64,000 nucleotides of DNA from Drosophila miranda (Eukaryota > Arthropoda > Insecta > Diptera > Drosophilidae), in contig NW_022881603.1 in assembly GCF_003369915.1 (NCBI RefSeq), forward strand, positions 43,897,723 to 43,961,722. Direction: 5' to 3'. Below, piece by piece: positions 23,244-35,194 of the stretch (positions within the stretch are counted from its first letter, which is position 1; each line of letters starts with the position of its first letter). The position numbers were made by a program, and so were the translations under genes. Below the pieces are notes generated by a model. It was not told the origin of the DNA. It worked only from the letters and a program-made list of their open reading frames with translations, and searched no databases.

Positions 23244-23650
23244 ATCGTCATTCCTCCAATTTTTAAATAATTGATCCTACCTTTCTCTACGTTGTTATTC
23301 ATCCAACTTCTTACACGTAAAACATTCTTCTCACTTTGTACACAGCCCAAACACAACAAACTGTTCATTTATGTGACTACCTGAATATAAATTCAATCAA
23401 ATAAGTAATAAATAGTCCTCAGAGCTTCAGCTTAAAAACAAAATATATTCCAAAAACAGATGACATTTTCTGACCAACAGAAAGTAAATATATTCTTGTA
23501 CTCGTATTTATAAAACACATTTCATTTTCATACTCTTCAGTATGTACAACATAAACGTTAAGTTCTTCTAGAACTAATGTAAAATATTGAATTTGGTTGT
23601 CTGTTGTTTATTTAAATGGATTAATCCTTCAATGGGAAACAGTGCCCGAA

Positions 23651-25104
23651 TCAGTGCAGATTTAGCTTGGACAACGTCAAGTCATTCTCGTCAATAGGGG
23701 ACACCCTTAGTTTCATTTTGTGCTCCTTGGCCATTTTGGATAACATTACAATGTCCGAGTTTATATACGCCGCAAAAGTGCCACCGACGATTTTTCGGAA
23801 GTCTCAAGCTCCTTCACAAGCTCTTCAACACTGGGATTACATTTGGTTTCATCCTTTACTTCTTTAAACTTCTGGCCTGACAACGCACGAGTCCAAATGT
23901 CCTGAGATGCCTCTTTGTATTTTTTTTTCTTGTCCAGCTCAGTAATCTTAGCACTGATCTCATTGTTATCGGGCTTCTTGGCTTGAGCCTGCATAAATAT
24001 ACACCGAGCATCCTTATATTCGCCTAAGGCGGACAGGGCGCAACCTTCCTGGTAGAGGGCCTTACAGGAAGGCTTATTTTCAGTGAGACGCCGCAAGGCT
24101 TTCATCGTAATGCACACGCGTTTGGGATTATGCAATTTATTGTAGCAGATCATCAAGTTTTGCTGGAAAAGTTAAAAAAAAAAACACATAAGTGGGGATG
24201 AGCCACGACGCTACAAGTTGCATAGTTACATTGAGAGTGATCAACAGAGCGATTTGCTTGCGCTCATCCTCATCATTGGCTAGACGGCAATAGTTTAGAG
24301 AGCTTACGGCCCGCTCGAAGGCAGTGACGGCGTTGCGGTAGCGAAAGCGCTTCACACAGTCCTTGCCATGCATGTGCATGTCTAATGCCTTGGGGTAAAC
24401 TATTGCAAACTTGTCCCGATCCACAGCGGCAATTGACGCGAAGGCATCTGAGTCCCCTATAAATGTGAAGTGAAGAACTTCGATTTTGAAAAGTCCATCT
24501 GAACGTGGTTTAAGGCGCGGCGGGCAGCCCATCTCGTGAAATAGCAACTTATAGGATATAATAAATTCGGCTTTTTCATATGGGCGCATGGTAAGTACAG
24601 CAGCCTGGAGGCCTTCTAGCACATCGCAACCTGCACCGGTCTCAAAATAGAATTTAGTTCGGCGCATCAATGAGGAATCAAAAGGAGAACTCTCGCCTTC
24701 CCAATAACCACTATAGCGCACGGCGACACGTGCCTTGTCTGGCACCAGACCTCGGCCCTGGTGCCCCTCACGTGTGATGCTCTTAAAAATGTTCTCATTG
24801 ATCGGCTCCATCAATTTTTTGAGTTCCTCGAACGATTGGGTCGATGGAGAAGCGAGCTCTTCTTCATCAACATCTGGAGCGTTATCACAATCTTCCATTT
24901 CGTCGACATTAAAATCATCATCGCCAGCCCCAAATGGCGACTGTTCTACCTCAAATTGTGAGCCAGAGCCAGCGAGTTTTCTAGAAGAGTAAGAGGCAGC
25001 GTCTAGGCAGCACATGGTTGTGCAAATGTATCAAATTTCGATGCTTACCCAAGCTGCAGTGGTTCCTTGAGCATTTGAGGGATATATGAAAAATTATCTT
25101 CCAT
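23651..25104 (-). CDS. shu: shu copy 7, C-terminally truncated (about 407 aa)
   Basis: Exon 1 is 25049-25104, exon 2 24215-24980 (full and open), and exon 3 23651-24162. Exon 3 has the 4-nt C-terminal deletion (ending LLRRI) and a further in-frame 3-nt loss in the Lys-rich stretch (LDKKKKYKEA). Splice sites are intact. Confidence 0.8.
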
Positions 25105-25731
25105 TTTTTCCACATTCTTTTTCCACTTTAACTTGTTTGGGTTAATTACAAAAATGCGCGCTAGGCAGTGACACCCTCAGAAATATACCAAGTATATACC
25201 GATGAAAAAACGACCTTAGCCCACTTATGACCTCTTTAATAACAAATTGAGTTAAACTGCGGAAAATAATACTGTTTGTAAATCTTTTCTCTGAAATTAC
25301 AAAAAAAAAAAACACACACACACACGATATCTTTCACTGTAACAGCGCCAAAATGATTCAATTTTCTTTATTTTTGGTGGAATATTAAAAAACCGCCTTG
25401 GGCGACAATGGGTTAATCGTTCCGTCGAGGATGGGAAATCATATTTCTCGATTTTGATTCAAGATATGCTAATTTTAGCCACTCCCTTTTATTGAACTTT
25501 TTATATAAATAAAAAAATGTTGTAACGAAAAAGGTCGAACTGCCCACAAAGTTTTTTTCTACACGATTAGCTACTTTTAAGTACTCCTGAGTACATATGT
25601 AGATGTGGCAGTTCATAGAACGAATAGATAAAACCACACCATGAAAAACCACGAATTCATTAAACATTTCTAACGCCCCAAATCTATCTGCGTATTTGAA
25701 AAGTAATTAAAAAATTTAATTTTGTAATAAT
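25105..25731 (-). promoter_or_regulatory. shu upstream region, copy 7
   Basis: Conserved flank with the motif-6-like element; the aggataa segment near 25240 is deleted. An 84-aa frame on the minus strand (25413-25667) is AT-driven and unsupported. Confidence 0.4.
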
Positions 25732-27011
25732 AAAACGAGGGGGAACGTTGTGAGTTGCTGCGGACGCCGCAACTCTACATTTATACCCGATACTTAGACA
25801 GTATGGCTCCCCTCCGGCAGACGCCGCGAATATTAAACGACACGACAAAGAGTGCGTGCGAGAGAGACAGAAAATCAGTCTGACAGTGACGTCGGGCGCT
25901 GCGTAGCCACTGATTGATTTGTTCCTTTTGGCTATAACAATTATCTGATCTGATCCAGATTCAGCAATCTGATAGATATGGTCGTTATCTATGATTCTGC
26001 GTTTTTAGTTTTCTCGAATCTGCAATATTGTGGATGCAACAGATTTTCGTCCTTTGTGTAGGCGGAGGGGGGTGGGGAGAAATTTTAAGATAAACATTTT
26101 ATAGTGAGATCTAACAGGAGTGAGGATACTAAATTTGGTTACTCTACCGTTAATAGTCTCTGAGATTTGTGGATGCCCCAGATTTTCGTCCTTTGCGGGG
26201 GCGGAAGGGGGTGTGGCGAAATTTTGACACAAAACGGTCAAGGTCCGATATCACAGGAGTGTGGATACCAAAATTGGTTGCCCTGGCTCTTATAGGTTCT
26301 GAGATCCTTGAACTCATATTTTGCAATTGGCTAAACCGACCATGAAACCTGTGTGTCAGAGAGAGACAGAGCGAGAAAGAATGAAATTGTTTTCTTGATT
26401 CTGGCTATAATAATTATACGATCTGGTTCAGATTTTGCACTCTAGAAGATATAGTCATCTTCTACGATTCTGCGTTTTTAGTTTTCTCGTATCGTCGGAA
26501 TTGTGGATGCCACAGATTTTCGACCTTTGTGGGGGCGGAAGTGGGGGGGGGGGGGGGGGGCGCAAAGTTTTGAAATATTCTTGTAGCAGTGACATATCAC
26601 AGAAGTCTGGATCCAAAACATCGTTGCTCTAGCTCTTATAGTCTTTGAGCACTAGGCGCTGAAGGGGACGGACAGACGGACGGACGGACAGACGGACAGA
26701 CATTCAGGGCTCAATCGCCTCGGCTATTGATGCTGATCCAGAATATATATACTTTATTGGGTCGGAAACGATTCCTTCTGGACGTTACACACATCCACTT
26801 TTACCACAAATCTAATATACCCCAATACTCATTTTGAGTATCGGGTATTGTGGAGATAATGTTTTTTATCAGGGCAAGCAAGCGCAGAGCTTTAACAAAC
26901 AAATGAGTGACATGGACATAAGTAACAAACAAAATAAGCGGCTGAGGGCCAAGAATTAGGTGCTATTTGGCAAGCAGCTAATCGGCTGGGTTCTGCTCCG
27001 AACAGGTATAA
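25732..27011 (+). mobile_element. DINE-1-like element, unit 4 (long form, LTR insertion)
   Basis: Long form: the internal module with cccagattttcgtcc-type sequence occurs three times (about 26030, 26170 and 26510), separated by diverged spacers. Its last subterminal repeat is split by the solo LTR at 26849-27004, resuming at 27005-27011. Confidence 0.8.
26849..27004. mobile_element. 156-bp solo LTR with 5-bp target duplication
   Basis: The inserted segment begins TGTGGAGATAATG and ends TCCGAACA (TG..CA termini). It is bounded by the direct repeat GGTAT at 26844-26848 and 27005-27009. Other units have an uninterrupted gggtataataaaag here. This is what a solo LTR leaves after recombination between two LTRs. 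The family is not recognised; the length is short for a Drosophila LTR. Confidence 0.75.
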
Positions 27012-28275
27012 TAAAAGAAAGTTACATAGCCCCTCCCATCAGGTAACCAACCTCTACCAAAGAACTTTCGCACATGTGGCTAATATCAGTTAAATCTGTT
27101 AAGGGGGCATGGTGCACATGCCAAGGCCGCCTCAATACATCAATTCGCGTGCCGAAATTTAATAAGTGCTCTCCAGAATTAAGCCCTGTTTTCAAAACCC
27201 AACATTTAACCACTGTTACATACAGTTACAGTTAAATAACCCCCGCTTGCATGCAGGTTCGTTGCAGCGATTGAGAACCAATTATAAGCCACCAACAAGA
27301 CTGATTGCTGATAATAATAATATTTCAGTTTTGCATTTAAATTTTCTCATCGTCATACATACCTGACGAGAAAAGTTCGGAATTTTTGAATAATGTGCAA
27401 TCATTGAGACGGCACACTTCCCAAGTGATGGCTCAGTAACTTCGATGGCGCATATCCTCACAAAACGCCAGACGCTGACAGTCTGTAATATATGATTATT
27501 ATAATGAAAATACAATGAAGATTAGTCGATATTTAATTGGAGTTAAGTAATTACAATGGGGTACTGGGAGGAGAATATATTAAGGCTTAAGGAGCGCTTC
27601 GTAATAAAAGAGCAGTGTTTACATGGTTGGGTGGGTAAACTCGAAATAACAACACCTGAATCCGCGCGGCTATACATATGACACAATCGACTGGATTTCT
27701 GTAACCCCTAACGCCAGGTTGGCAATTAAAATCTTTTTTATGTGTTTAACTAGAACAACTAAAAGATCCAGCCCATCCAAATAGCCCTGGGCGAAAGATC
27801 CCCCAAAATATTGTGGAGGGAAACAAGGATGATAGTTTTCCCACGGATTTGATAACCGTTACGGGCACCGAAGGCGAATTCCCACCTGTTCAATGAATCT
27901 ACCTCCTCTTGCATTTACGGCATTAATTATTGTAAAATTAACCAGGCCAAATAGAGGGGCACCCGCCGCTCTCAGCGATTCATTTCAAAAACGCAATCAA
28001 ATTTGAATTTTGAGTCTTTGTCTCCGGGCGGTCTCGAACCTATGTCATCAAAAGAGTCTGCGAGACTCAACGCGCAGCCCCAAACAGGTCTCTCCACAAA
28101 AATCGGAAATTTGTGAATTTTGTTGAGCAAGCAGTCCACACTTAAATAAACTGCTTGCATTAACATACCCTTTTGGTCAATTTAAAACTAGCCGACAAAA
28201 TTTTTTTTAATTTTTAATTAAATTTGAGTTTTTACTCCATTCAATCCAGTCATAATTCTATTTTCATGGTTTAAA
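27012..28275. other. Unit linker
   Basis: Full linker. Near 27593 ggactaacacgg is replaced by ggagcgcttcg. The 47-codon open stretch is near 27760. No gene is otherwise supported. Confidence 0.5.
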
Positions 28276-28470
28276 ATGTGTGTGTTAATTGTTGATAGTA
28301 CAAAAACTGTTTATGACTTCGTACGAAAACATTTGGAACTAAAGATAGCAGCTAAGATGAGACTTAAATTGTTCTTTATTCTGTTGTTGATTATTCTAGC
28401 AATGGTTTTATTAATGACGAAAGTCAGTGCCAAACGATGGGCTGATGGAGTAGATGAAGTGTGTGCCTAA
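28276..28470 (+). CDS. Small hydrophobic peptide gene, copy 5 (64 aa)
   Basis: Both Met1 and Met28 are present. One substitution in the tail gives VDEVCA instead of VDGVCA. Confidence 0.4.
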   Translation: MCVLIVDSTKTVYDFVRKHLELKIAAKMRLKLFFILLLIILAMVLLMTKVSAKRWADGVDEVCA

Positions 28471-28608
28471 TCACTTTTTATAGTGTTAAATTATACCAAT
28501 AAAGATGATGTAGCAAGCTTAGCGATAGTTGATTTAAACAAGTAAATTCATTATTTTTGAGATACCAGCTGATCTCAAAGCGTAGAGCTCTGAGATACAC
28601 TACTCACA

Positions 28609-29051
28609 ATGCAGGCAGCCGAAACTGAGGTTTGCACATACCTATCTATCAAGTGTAGACCTCAAAGTATTATAATTCAACTAACTAATCGCCAATTCCA
28701 CAGCCCAAGCGTACCAAGAGTTATATTGATGAGGTATACCGACTTTTAGAGGAAAAGCCAGGGGTTGAAGAAATATTAATCATGAATCGTTCCGGTGTGC
28801 CGATCAAAACGCCAATGGAACGCCAAGACGCACTTCAACATGCCTGTCTTTATGAGAATTTGCGGGAAAAGTGTCAGGCATTTCTATCAAAAATGGAGCC
28901 ACCACAGCTCCTGACCATGTTGCGAGTCCGTACCAGATTCCACGAGGTCCTGCTAACACCTAATGGCAAGATAACCGTTTTGGTAGTGCAAAATCCAAAG
29001 GATACACATCTTAAGGTAGAGGATCTAAATCGTCATTCCTCCAATTTTTAA
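28609..29051 (+). CDS. Roadblock/LC7-like protein, copy 5 (intact)
   Basis: Exons are 28609-28629 and 28704-29051, 122 aa. The C-terminal strand is intact (ITVLVVQNP). It differs from copy 1 by YIYE to YIDE, IKTP for IKTS and PNGK for PDGK. Confidence 0.85.
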
Positions 29052-29435
29052 ATAATTGCTCCTACATATATCTACGTTGTTAGTCATCCAACTTCTTACA
29101 CGTAAAACATTCTTCTCACTTTGTACACAGCCCAAACACAACAAACTGTTCATTTATGTGACTACCTGAATATAAATTCAATCAAATAAGTAATAAATAG
29201 TCCTCAGAGCTTCAGCTTAAAAACAAAATATATTCCAAAAACAGATGACATTTTCTGACCAACAGAAAGTAAATATATTCTTGTACTCGTATTTATAAAA
29301 CACATTTCATTTTCATACTCTTCAGTATGTACAACATAAACGTTAAGTTCTTCTAGAACTAATGTAAAATATTGAATTTGGTTGTCTGTTGTTTATTTAA
29401 ATGGATTAATCCTTCAATGGGAAACAGTGCCCGAA

Positions 29436-30892
29436 TCAGTGCAGATTTAGCTTGGACAACGTCAAGTCATTCTCGTCAATAGGGGACACCCTTAGTTTCA
29501 TTTTGTGCTCCTTGGCCATTTTGGATAACATTACAATGTCCGAGTTTATATACCCCGCAAAAGTGCCACCGACGATTTTTCGGAAGTCTCAAGCTCCTTC
29601 ACAAGCTCTTCAACACTGGGATTACATTTGGTTTCATCCTTTACTTCTTTAAACTTCTGGCCTGACAACGCACGAGTCCAAATGTCCTGAGATGCCTCTT
29701 TGTATTTTTTGATTTTCTTGTCCAGGTCAGTAATCTTAGCACTGATCTCATTGTTATCGGGCTTCTTGGCTTGAGCCTGCATAAATATACACCGAGCATC
29801 CTTATATTCGCCTAAGGCGGACAGGGCGCAACCTTCCTGGTAGAGGGCCTTACAGGAAGGCTTATTTTCAGTGAGACGCCGCAAGGCTTTCATCGTAATG
29901 CACACGCGTTTGGGATTATGCAATTTATTGTAGCAGATCATCAAGTTTTGCTGGAAAAGTTAAAAAAAAAAACACATAAGTGGGGATGAGCCACGACGCT
30001 ACAAGTTTCATAGTTACATTGAGAGTGATCAACAGAGCGATTTGCTTGCGCTCATCCTCATCATTGGCTAGACGGCAATAGTTTAGAGAGCTTACGGCCC
30101 GCTCGAAGGCAGTGACGGCGTTGCGGTAGCGAAAGCGCTTCACACAGTCCTTGCCATGCATGTGCATGTCTAATGCCTTGGGGTAAACTATTGCAAACTT
30201 GTCCCGATCCACAGCGGCAATTGACGCGAAGGCATCTGAGTCCCCGATCAATGTGAAGTGAAGAACTTCGATTTTGAAAAGTCCATCTGAACGTGGTTTA
30301 AGGCGCGGCGGGCAGCCCATCTCGTGAAATAGCAACTTATAGGATATAATAAATTCGGCTTTTTCATATGGGCGCATGGTAAGTACAGCAGCCTGGAGGC
30401 CTTCTAGCACATCGCAACCTGCACCGGTCTCAAAATAGAATTTAGTTCGGCGCATCAATGAGGAATCAAAAGGAGAACTCTCGCCTTCCCAATAACCACT
30501 ATAGCGCACGGCGACACGTGCCTTGTCTGGCACCAGACCTCGGCCTTGGTGCCCCTCACGTGTGATGCTCTTAAAAATGTTCTCATTGATCGGCTCCATC
30601 AATTTTTTGAGTTCCTCGAACGATTGGGTCGATGGAGAAGCGAGCTCTTCTTCATCAACATCTGGAGCGTTATCACAATCTTCCATTTCGTCGACATTAA
30701 AATCATCATCGCCAGCCCCAAATGGCGACTGTTCTACCTCAAATTGTGAGCCAGAGCCAGCGAGTTTTCTAGAAGAGTAAGAGGCAGCGTCTAGGCAGCA
30801 CATGGTTGTGCAAATGTATCAAATTTCGATGCTTACCCAAGCTGCAGTGGTTCCTTGAGCATTTGAGGGATATATGAAAAATTATCTTCCAT
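29436..30892 (-). CDS. shu: shu copy 8, C-terminally truncated (about 408 aa)
   Basis: Exon 1 is 30837-30892, intron 1 30769-30836, exon 2 30003-30768 (open), intron 2 29951-30002, and exon 3 29436-29950 with the 4-nt deletion (ending LLRGI). A Gln-to-Lys change (NVTMKL) sits at the exon 2/3 border. Otherwise it matches copies 6-7. Confidence 0.8.
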
Positions 30893-31519
30893 TTTTTACA
30901 CACTTTTTCCCAACTTTAACTTGTTTGGGTTAATTACAAAAATGCGCGCTAGGCAGTGACACCCTCAGAAATATACCAAGTATATACCGATGAAAAAACG
31001 ACCTTAGCCCACTTATGACCTCTTTAATAACAAATTGAGTTAAACTGCGGAAAATAATACTGTTTGTAAATCTTTTCTCTGAAATTACAAAAAAAAAAAA
31101 CACACACACACACGATATCTTTCACTGTAACAGCGCCAAAATGATTCAATTTTCTTTATTTTTGGTGGAATATTAAAAAACCGCCTTGGGCGACAATGGG
31201 TTAATCGTTCCGTCGAGGATGGGAAACCATATTTCTCGATTTTGATTCAAGATATGCTAATTTTAGCCACTCCCTTTTATTGAACTTTTTATATAAATAA
31301 AAAAATGTTGTAACGAAAAAGGTCGAACTGCCCACAAAGTTTTTTTCTACACGATTAGCTACTTTTAAGTACTCCTGAGTACATATGTAGATGTGGCAGT
31401 TCATAGAACGAATAGATAAAACCACACCATGAAAAACCACGAATTCATTAAACATTTCTAACGCCCCAAATCTATCTGCGTATTTGAAAAGTAATTAAAA
31501 AATTTAATTTTGTAATAAT
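30893..31519 (-). promoter_or_regulatory. shu upstream region, copy 8
   Basis: Conserved flank with the motif-6-like element, nearly identical to 25105-25731. No gene is seen. Confidence 0.4.
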
Positions 31520-32795
31520 AAAACGAGGGGGAACGTTGTGAGTTGCTGCGGACGCCGCAACTCTACATTTATACCCGATACTTAGACAGTATGGCTCCCC
31601 TCCGGCAGACGCCGCGAATATTAAACGACACGACAAAGAGTGCGTGCGAGAGAGACAGAAAATCAGTCTGACAGTGACGTCGGGCGCTGCGTAGCCACTG
31701 ATTGATTTGTTCCTTTTGGCTATAACAATTATCTGATCTGATCCAGATTCAGCAATCTGATAGATATGGTCGTTATCTATGATTCTGCGTTTTTAGTTTT
31801 CTCGAATCTGCAATATTGTGGATGCAACAGATTTTCGTCCTTTGTGTAGGCGGAAGGGGGTGGGGAGAAATTTTAAGATAAACATTTTATAGTGAGATCT
31901 AACAGGAGTGAGGATACTAAATTTGGTTACTCTACCGTTAATAGTCTCTGAGATTTGTGGATGCCCCAGATTTTCGTCCTTTGCGGGGGCGGAAGGGGGT
32001 GTGGCGAAATTTTGACACAAAACGGTCAAGGTCCGATATCACAGGAGTGTGGATACCAAAATTGGTTGCCCTGGCTCTTATATGTTCTGAGATCCTTGAA
32101 CTCATATTTTGCAATTGGCTAAACCGACCATGAAACCTGTGTGTCAGAGAGAGACAGAGCGAGAAAGAATGAAATTGTTTTCTTGATTCTGGCTATAATA
32201 ATTATAAGATCTGGTTCAGATTTTGCACTCTAGAAGATATAGTCATCTTCTACGATTCTGCGTTTTTAGTTTTCTCGTATCGTCGGAATTGTGGATGCCA
32301 CAGATTTTCGACCTTTGTGGGGGCGGAAGTGGGGGGGGGGGGGGCGCAAAGTTTTGAAATATTCTTGTAGCAGTGACATATCACAGAAGTCTGGATCCAA
32401 AACATCGTTGCTCTAGCTCTTATAGTCTTTGAGCACTAGGCGCTGAAGGGGACGGACAGACGGACGGACGGACAGACGGACAGACATTCAGGGCTCAATC
32501 GCCTCGGCTATTGATGCTGATCCAGAATATATATACTTTATTGGGTCGGAAACGATTCCTTCTGGACGTTACACACATCCACTTTTACCACAAATCTAAT
32601 ATACCCCAATACTCATTTTGAGTATCGGGTATTGTGGAGATAATGTTTTTTATCAGGGCAAGCAAGCGCAGAGCTTTAACAAACAAATGAGTGACATAGA
32701 CATAAGTAACAAACAAAATAAGCGGCTGAGGGCCAAGAATTAGGTGCTATTTGGCAAGCAGCTAATCGGCTGGGTTCTGCTCCGAACAGGTATAA
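31520..32795 (+). mobile_element. DINE-1-like element, unit 5 (long form, LTR insertion)
   Basis: Same long form and same LTR insertion point as the element at 25732-27011, offset by 5784 bp, with a shorter G run near 32331. The two units were copied as one block after the insertion. Confidence 0.8.
32633..32788. mobile_element. 156-bp solo LTR, second copy
   Basis: TGTGGAGA..CGAACA with flanking GGTAT at 32628-32632 and 32789-32793. It appears almost identical to 26849-27004 (one difference noticed, gacatagac for gacatggac), so it is a duplicate of one insertion rather than an independent event. Confidence 0.75.
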
Positions 32796-34140
32796 TAAAA
32801 GAAAGTTACATAGCCCCTCCCATCAGGTAACCAACCTCTACCAAAGAATTTTCGCACGTGTGGCTAATATCAGTTAAATCTGTTAAGGGGGCATGGTGCA
32901 CATGCCAAGGCCGCCTCAATATATCAATTCGCGTGCCGAAATTTAATAAGTGCTCTCCAGAATTAAGCCCTGTTTTTAAAACCCAACATTTAATCACTGT
33001 TACATACAGTTACAGTTAAATAACCCCCGCTTGCATGCAGGTTCGTTGCAGCGATTGAGAACCAATTATAAGCCACCAACAAGACTGATTGCTGATAATA
33101 ATAATATTTCAGTTTTGCATTTAAATTTTCTCATCGTCATACATACCTGACGAGAAAAGTTCGGAATTTTTGAATAATGTGCAATCATTGAGACGGCACA
33201 CTTCCCAAGTGATGGCTCAGTAACTTCGATGGCGCATATCCTCACAAAACGCCAGACGCTGACAGTCTGTAATATATGATTATTATAATGAAAATACAAT
33301 GAAGATTAGTCGATATTTAATTGGAGTAAAGTAATTACAATGGGGTACTGGGAGGAGAATATATTAAGGCTTAAGGACTAACACGGAATAAAAGAGCAGT
33401 GTTTACATGGTTGGGTGGGTAAACTCGAAATAACAACACCTGAATCCGCGCGGCTATACATATGACACAATCGACTGGATTTCTGTAACCCCTAACGCCA
33501 GGTTGGCAATTAAAATCTTTTTTATGTGTTAAACTAGAACAACTAAAAGATCCAGCCCATCCAAATAGCCCTGGGCGAAAGATCCCCCAAAATATTGTGG
33601 AGGGAAACAAGGATGATAGTTTTCCCACGGATTTGATAACCGTTACGGGCACCGAAGGCGAATTCCCACCTGTTCAATGAATCTACCTCCTCTTGCATTT
33701 ACGGCATTAATTATTGTAAAATTAACCAGGCCAAATAGAGGGGCACCCGCCGCTCTCAGCGATTCATTTCAAAAACGCAATAAAATTTGAATTTTGAGTC
33801 TTTGTCTCCGGGCGGTCTCGAACCTATGTCATCAAAAGAGTCTGCGAGACTCAACGCGCAGCCCCAAACAGGTCTCTCCACAAAAATCGGAAATTTGTGA
33901 ATTTTGTTGAGCAAGCAGTCCACACTTAAATAAACTGCTTGCATTAACATACCCTTTTGGTCAATTTAAAACTAGCCGCCAAAATTTTTTTAAGTTTTTA
34001 ATTAAATTTGAGTTTTCACTCCATTCAATCCAGTCATAATTCCATTTTCATGGTTTAAAGTATGTGTGTTAATTGTTGATGGTACAAAAACTGTTTATGA
34101 CTTCGTACGAAAACATTTGGAACTAAAGATAGCAGCTAAG
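32796..34140. other. Unit linker including lost upstream start of the peptide gene
   Basis: Linker with the 47-codon stretch near 33540; the preceding tract reads gttaaactag here. At 34060 the first ATG of the peptide gene is changed (aaaatg to aaagta), so the peptide frame upstream of 34141 has no ATG. Confidence 0.5.
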
Positions 34141-34254
34141 ATGAGACTTAAATTGTTCTTTATTCTGTTGTTGATTATTCTAGCAATGGTTTTATTTATG
34201 ACGAAAGTCAGTGCCAAACGATGGGCTGATGGAGTAGATGGAGTGTGTGCCTAA
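34141..34254 (+). CDS. Small hydrophobic peptide gene, copy 6 (37 aa from Met28)
   Basis: Only the internal ATG remains, giving MRLKLFF.. through GVDGVCA, a signal-peptide-like head and a short tail. LFMTKVSA replaces LLMTKVSA. AATAAA follows. Confidence 0.4.
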   Translation: MRLKLFFILLLIILAMVLFMTKVSAKRWADGVDGVCA

Positions 34255-34392
34255 TCACTTTTTATAGTGTTAAATTATACCAATAAAGATGATGTAGCAA
34301 GCTTAGCGATAGTTGAATTAAACAAGTAATTTCATTATTTTTGAGATACCAGCTGATCTCAAAGCGTAGAGCTCTGAGATACACTACTCACA

Positions 34393-34787
34393 ATGCAGGC
34401 AGCCGAAACTGAGGTTTGCACATACCTATCTATCAAATGTAGACCTCAAAGTATTATAATTCAACTAACTAATCGCCAATTCCACAACCCAAGAGTTATA
34501 TTGATGAGGTATACCGACTTTTAGAGGAAAAGCCAGGGGTTGAAGTAATATTAATCATGAATCGTTCCGGTGTGCCGATCAAAACGTCAATGGAACGCCA
34601 AGACGCACTTCAACATGCCTGTCTTTATGAGAATTTGCGTGAAAAGTGTCAGGCATTTCTATCAAAAATGGAGCCACCACAGCCCCTGACCATGTTGCGA
34701 GTCCGTACCAGATTCCACGAGGTCCTGCTAACACCTGATGGCAAGTGCAAAATCCAAAGGATACACATCTTAAGGTTGAGGATCTAA
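34393..34787 (+). pseudogene. Roadblock/LC7-like gene, copy 6 (splice acceptor lost)
   Basis: Exon 1 is 34393-34413. The acceptor ccacag is changed to ccacaa, and nine bases of exon 2 (cgtaccaag) are gone, so the normal splice cannot form. It also has the 16-nt C-terminal deletion and QPLTM for QLLTM. This is the most damaged roadblock copy. Confidence 0.85.
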
Positions 34788-35194
34788 ATCGTCATTCCCC
34801 CAATTTTTAAATAATTGCTCCTACATATATATACGTTGTTAGTCATCCAACTTCTTACACGTAAAACATTCTTCTCACTTTGTACACAGCCCAAACACAA
34901 CAAACTGTTCATTTATGTGACTACCTGAATATAAATTCAATCAAATAAGTAATAAATAGTCCTCAGAGCTTCAGCTTAAAAACAAAATATATTCCAAAAA
35001 CAGATGACATTTTCTGACCAACAGAAAGTAAATATATTCTTGTACTCGTATTTATAAAACACATTTCATTTTCATACTCTTCAGTATGTACAACATAAAC
35101 GTTAAGTTCCTCTAGAACTAATGTAAAATATTGAATTTGGTTGTCTGTTGTTTATTTAAATGGATTAATCCTTCAATGGGAAACAGTGCCCGAA

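Noticed and set aside
25413-25667. 84-aa minus-strand frame upstream of shu
   Set aside because: AT-rich, present only where indels keep it open, and lies in the 5' flank with no splice or poly(A) signals.
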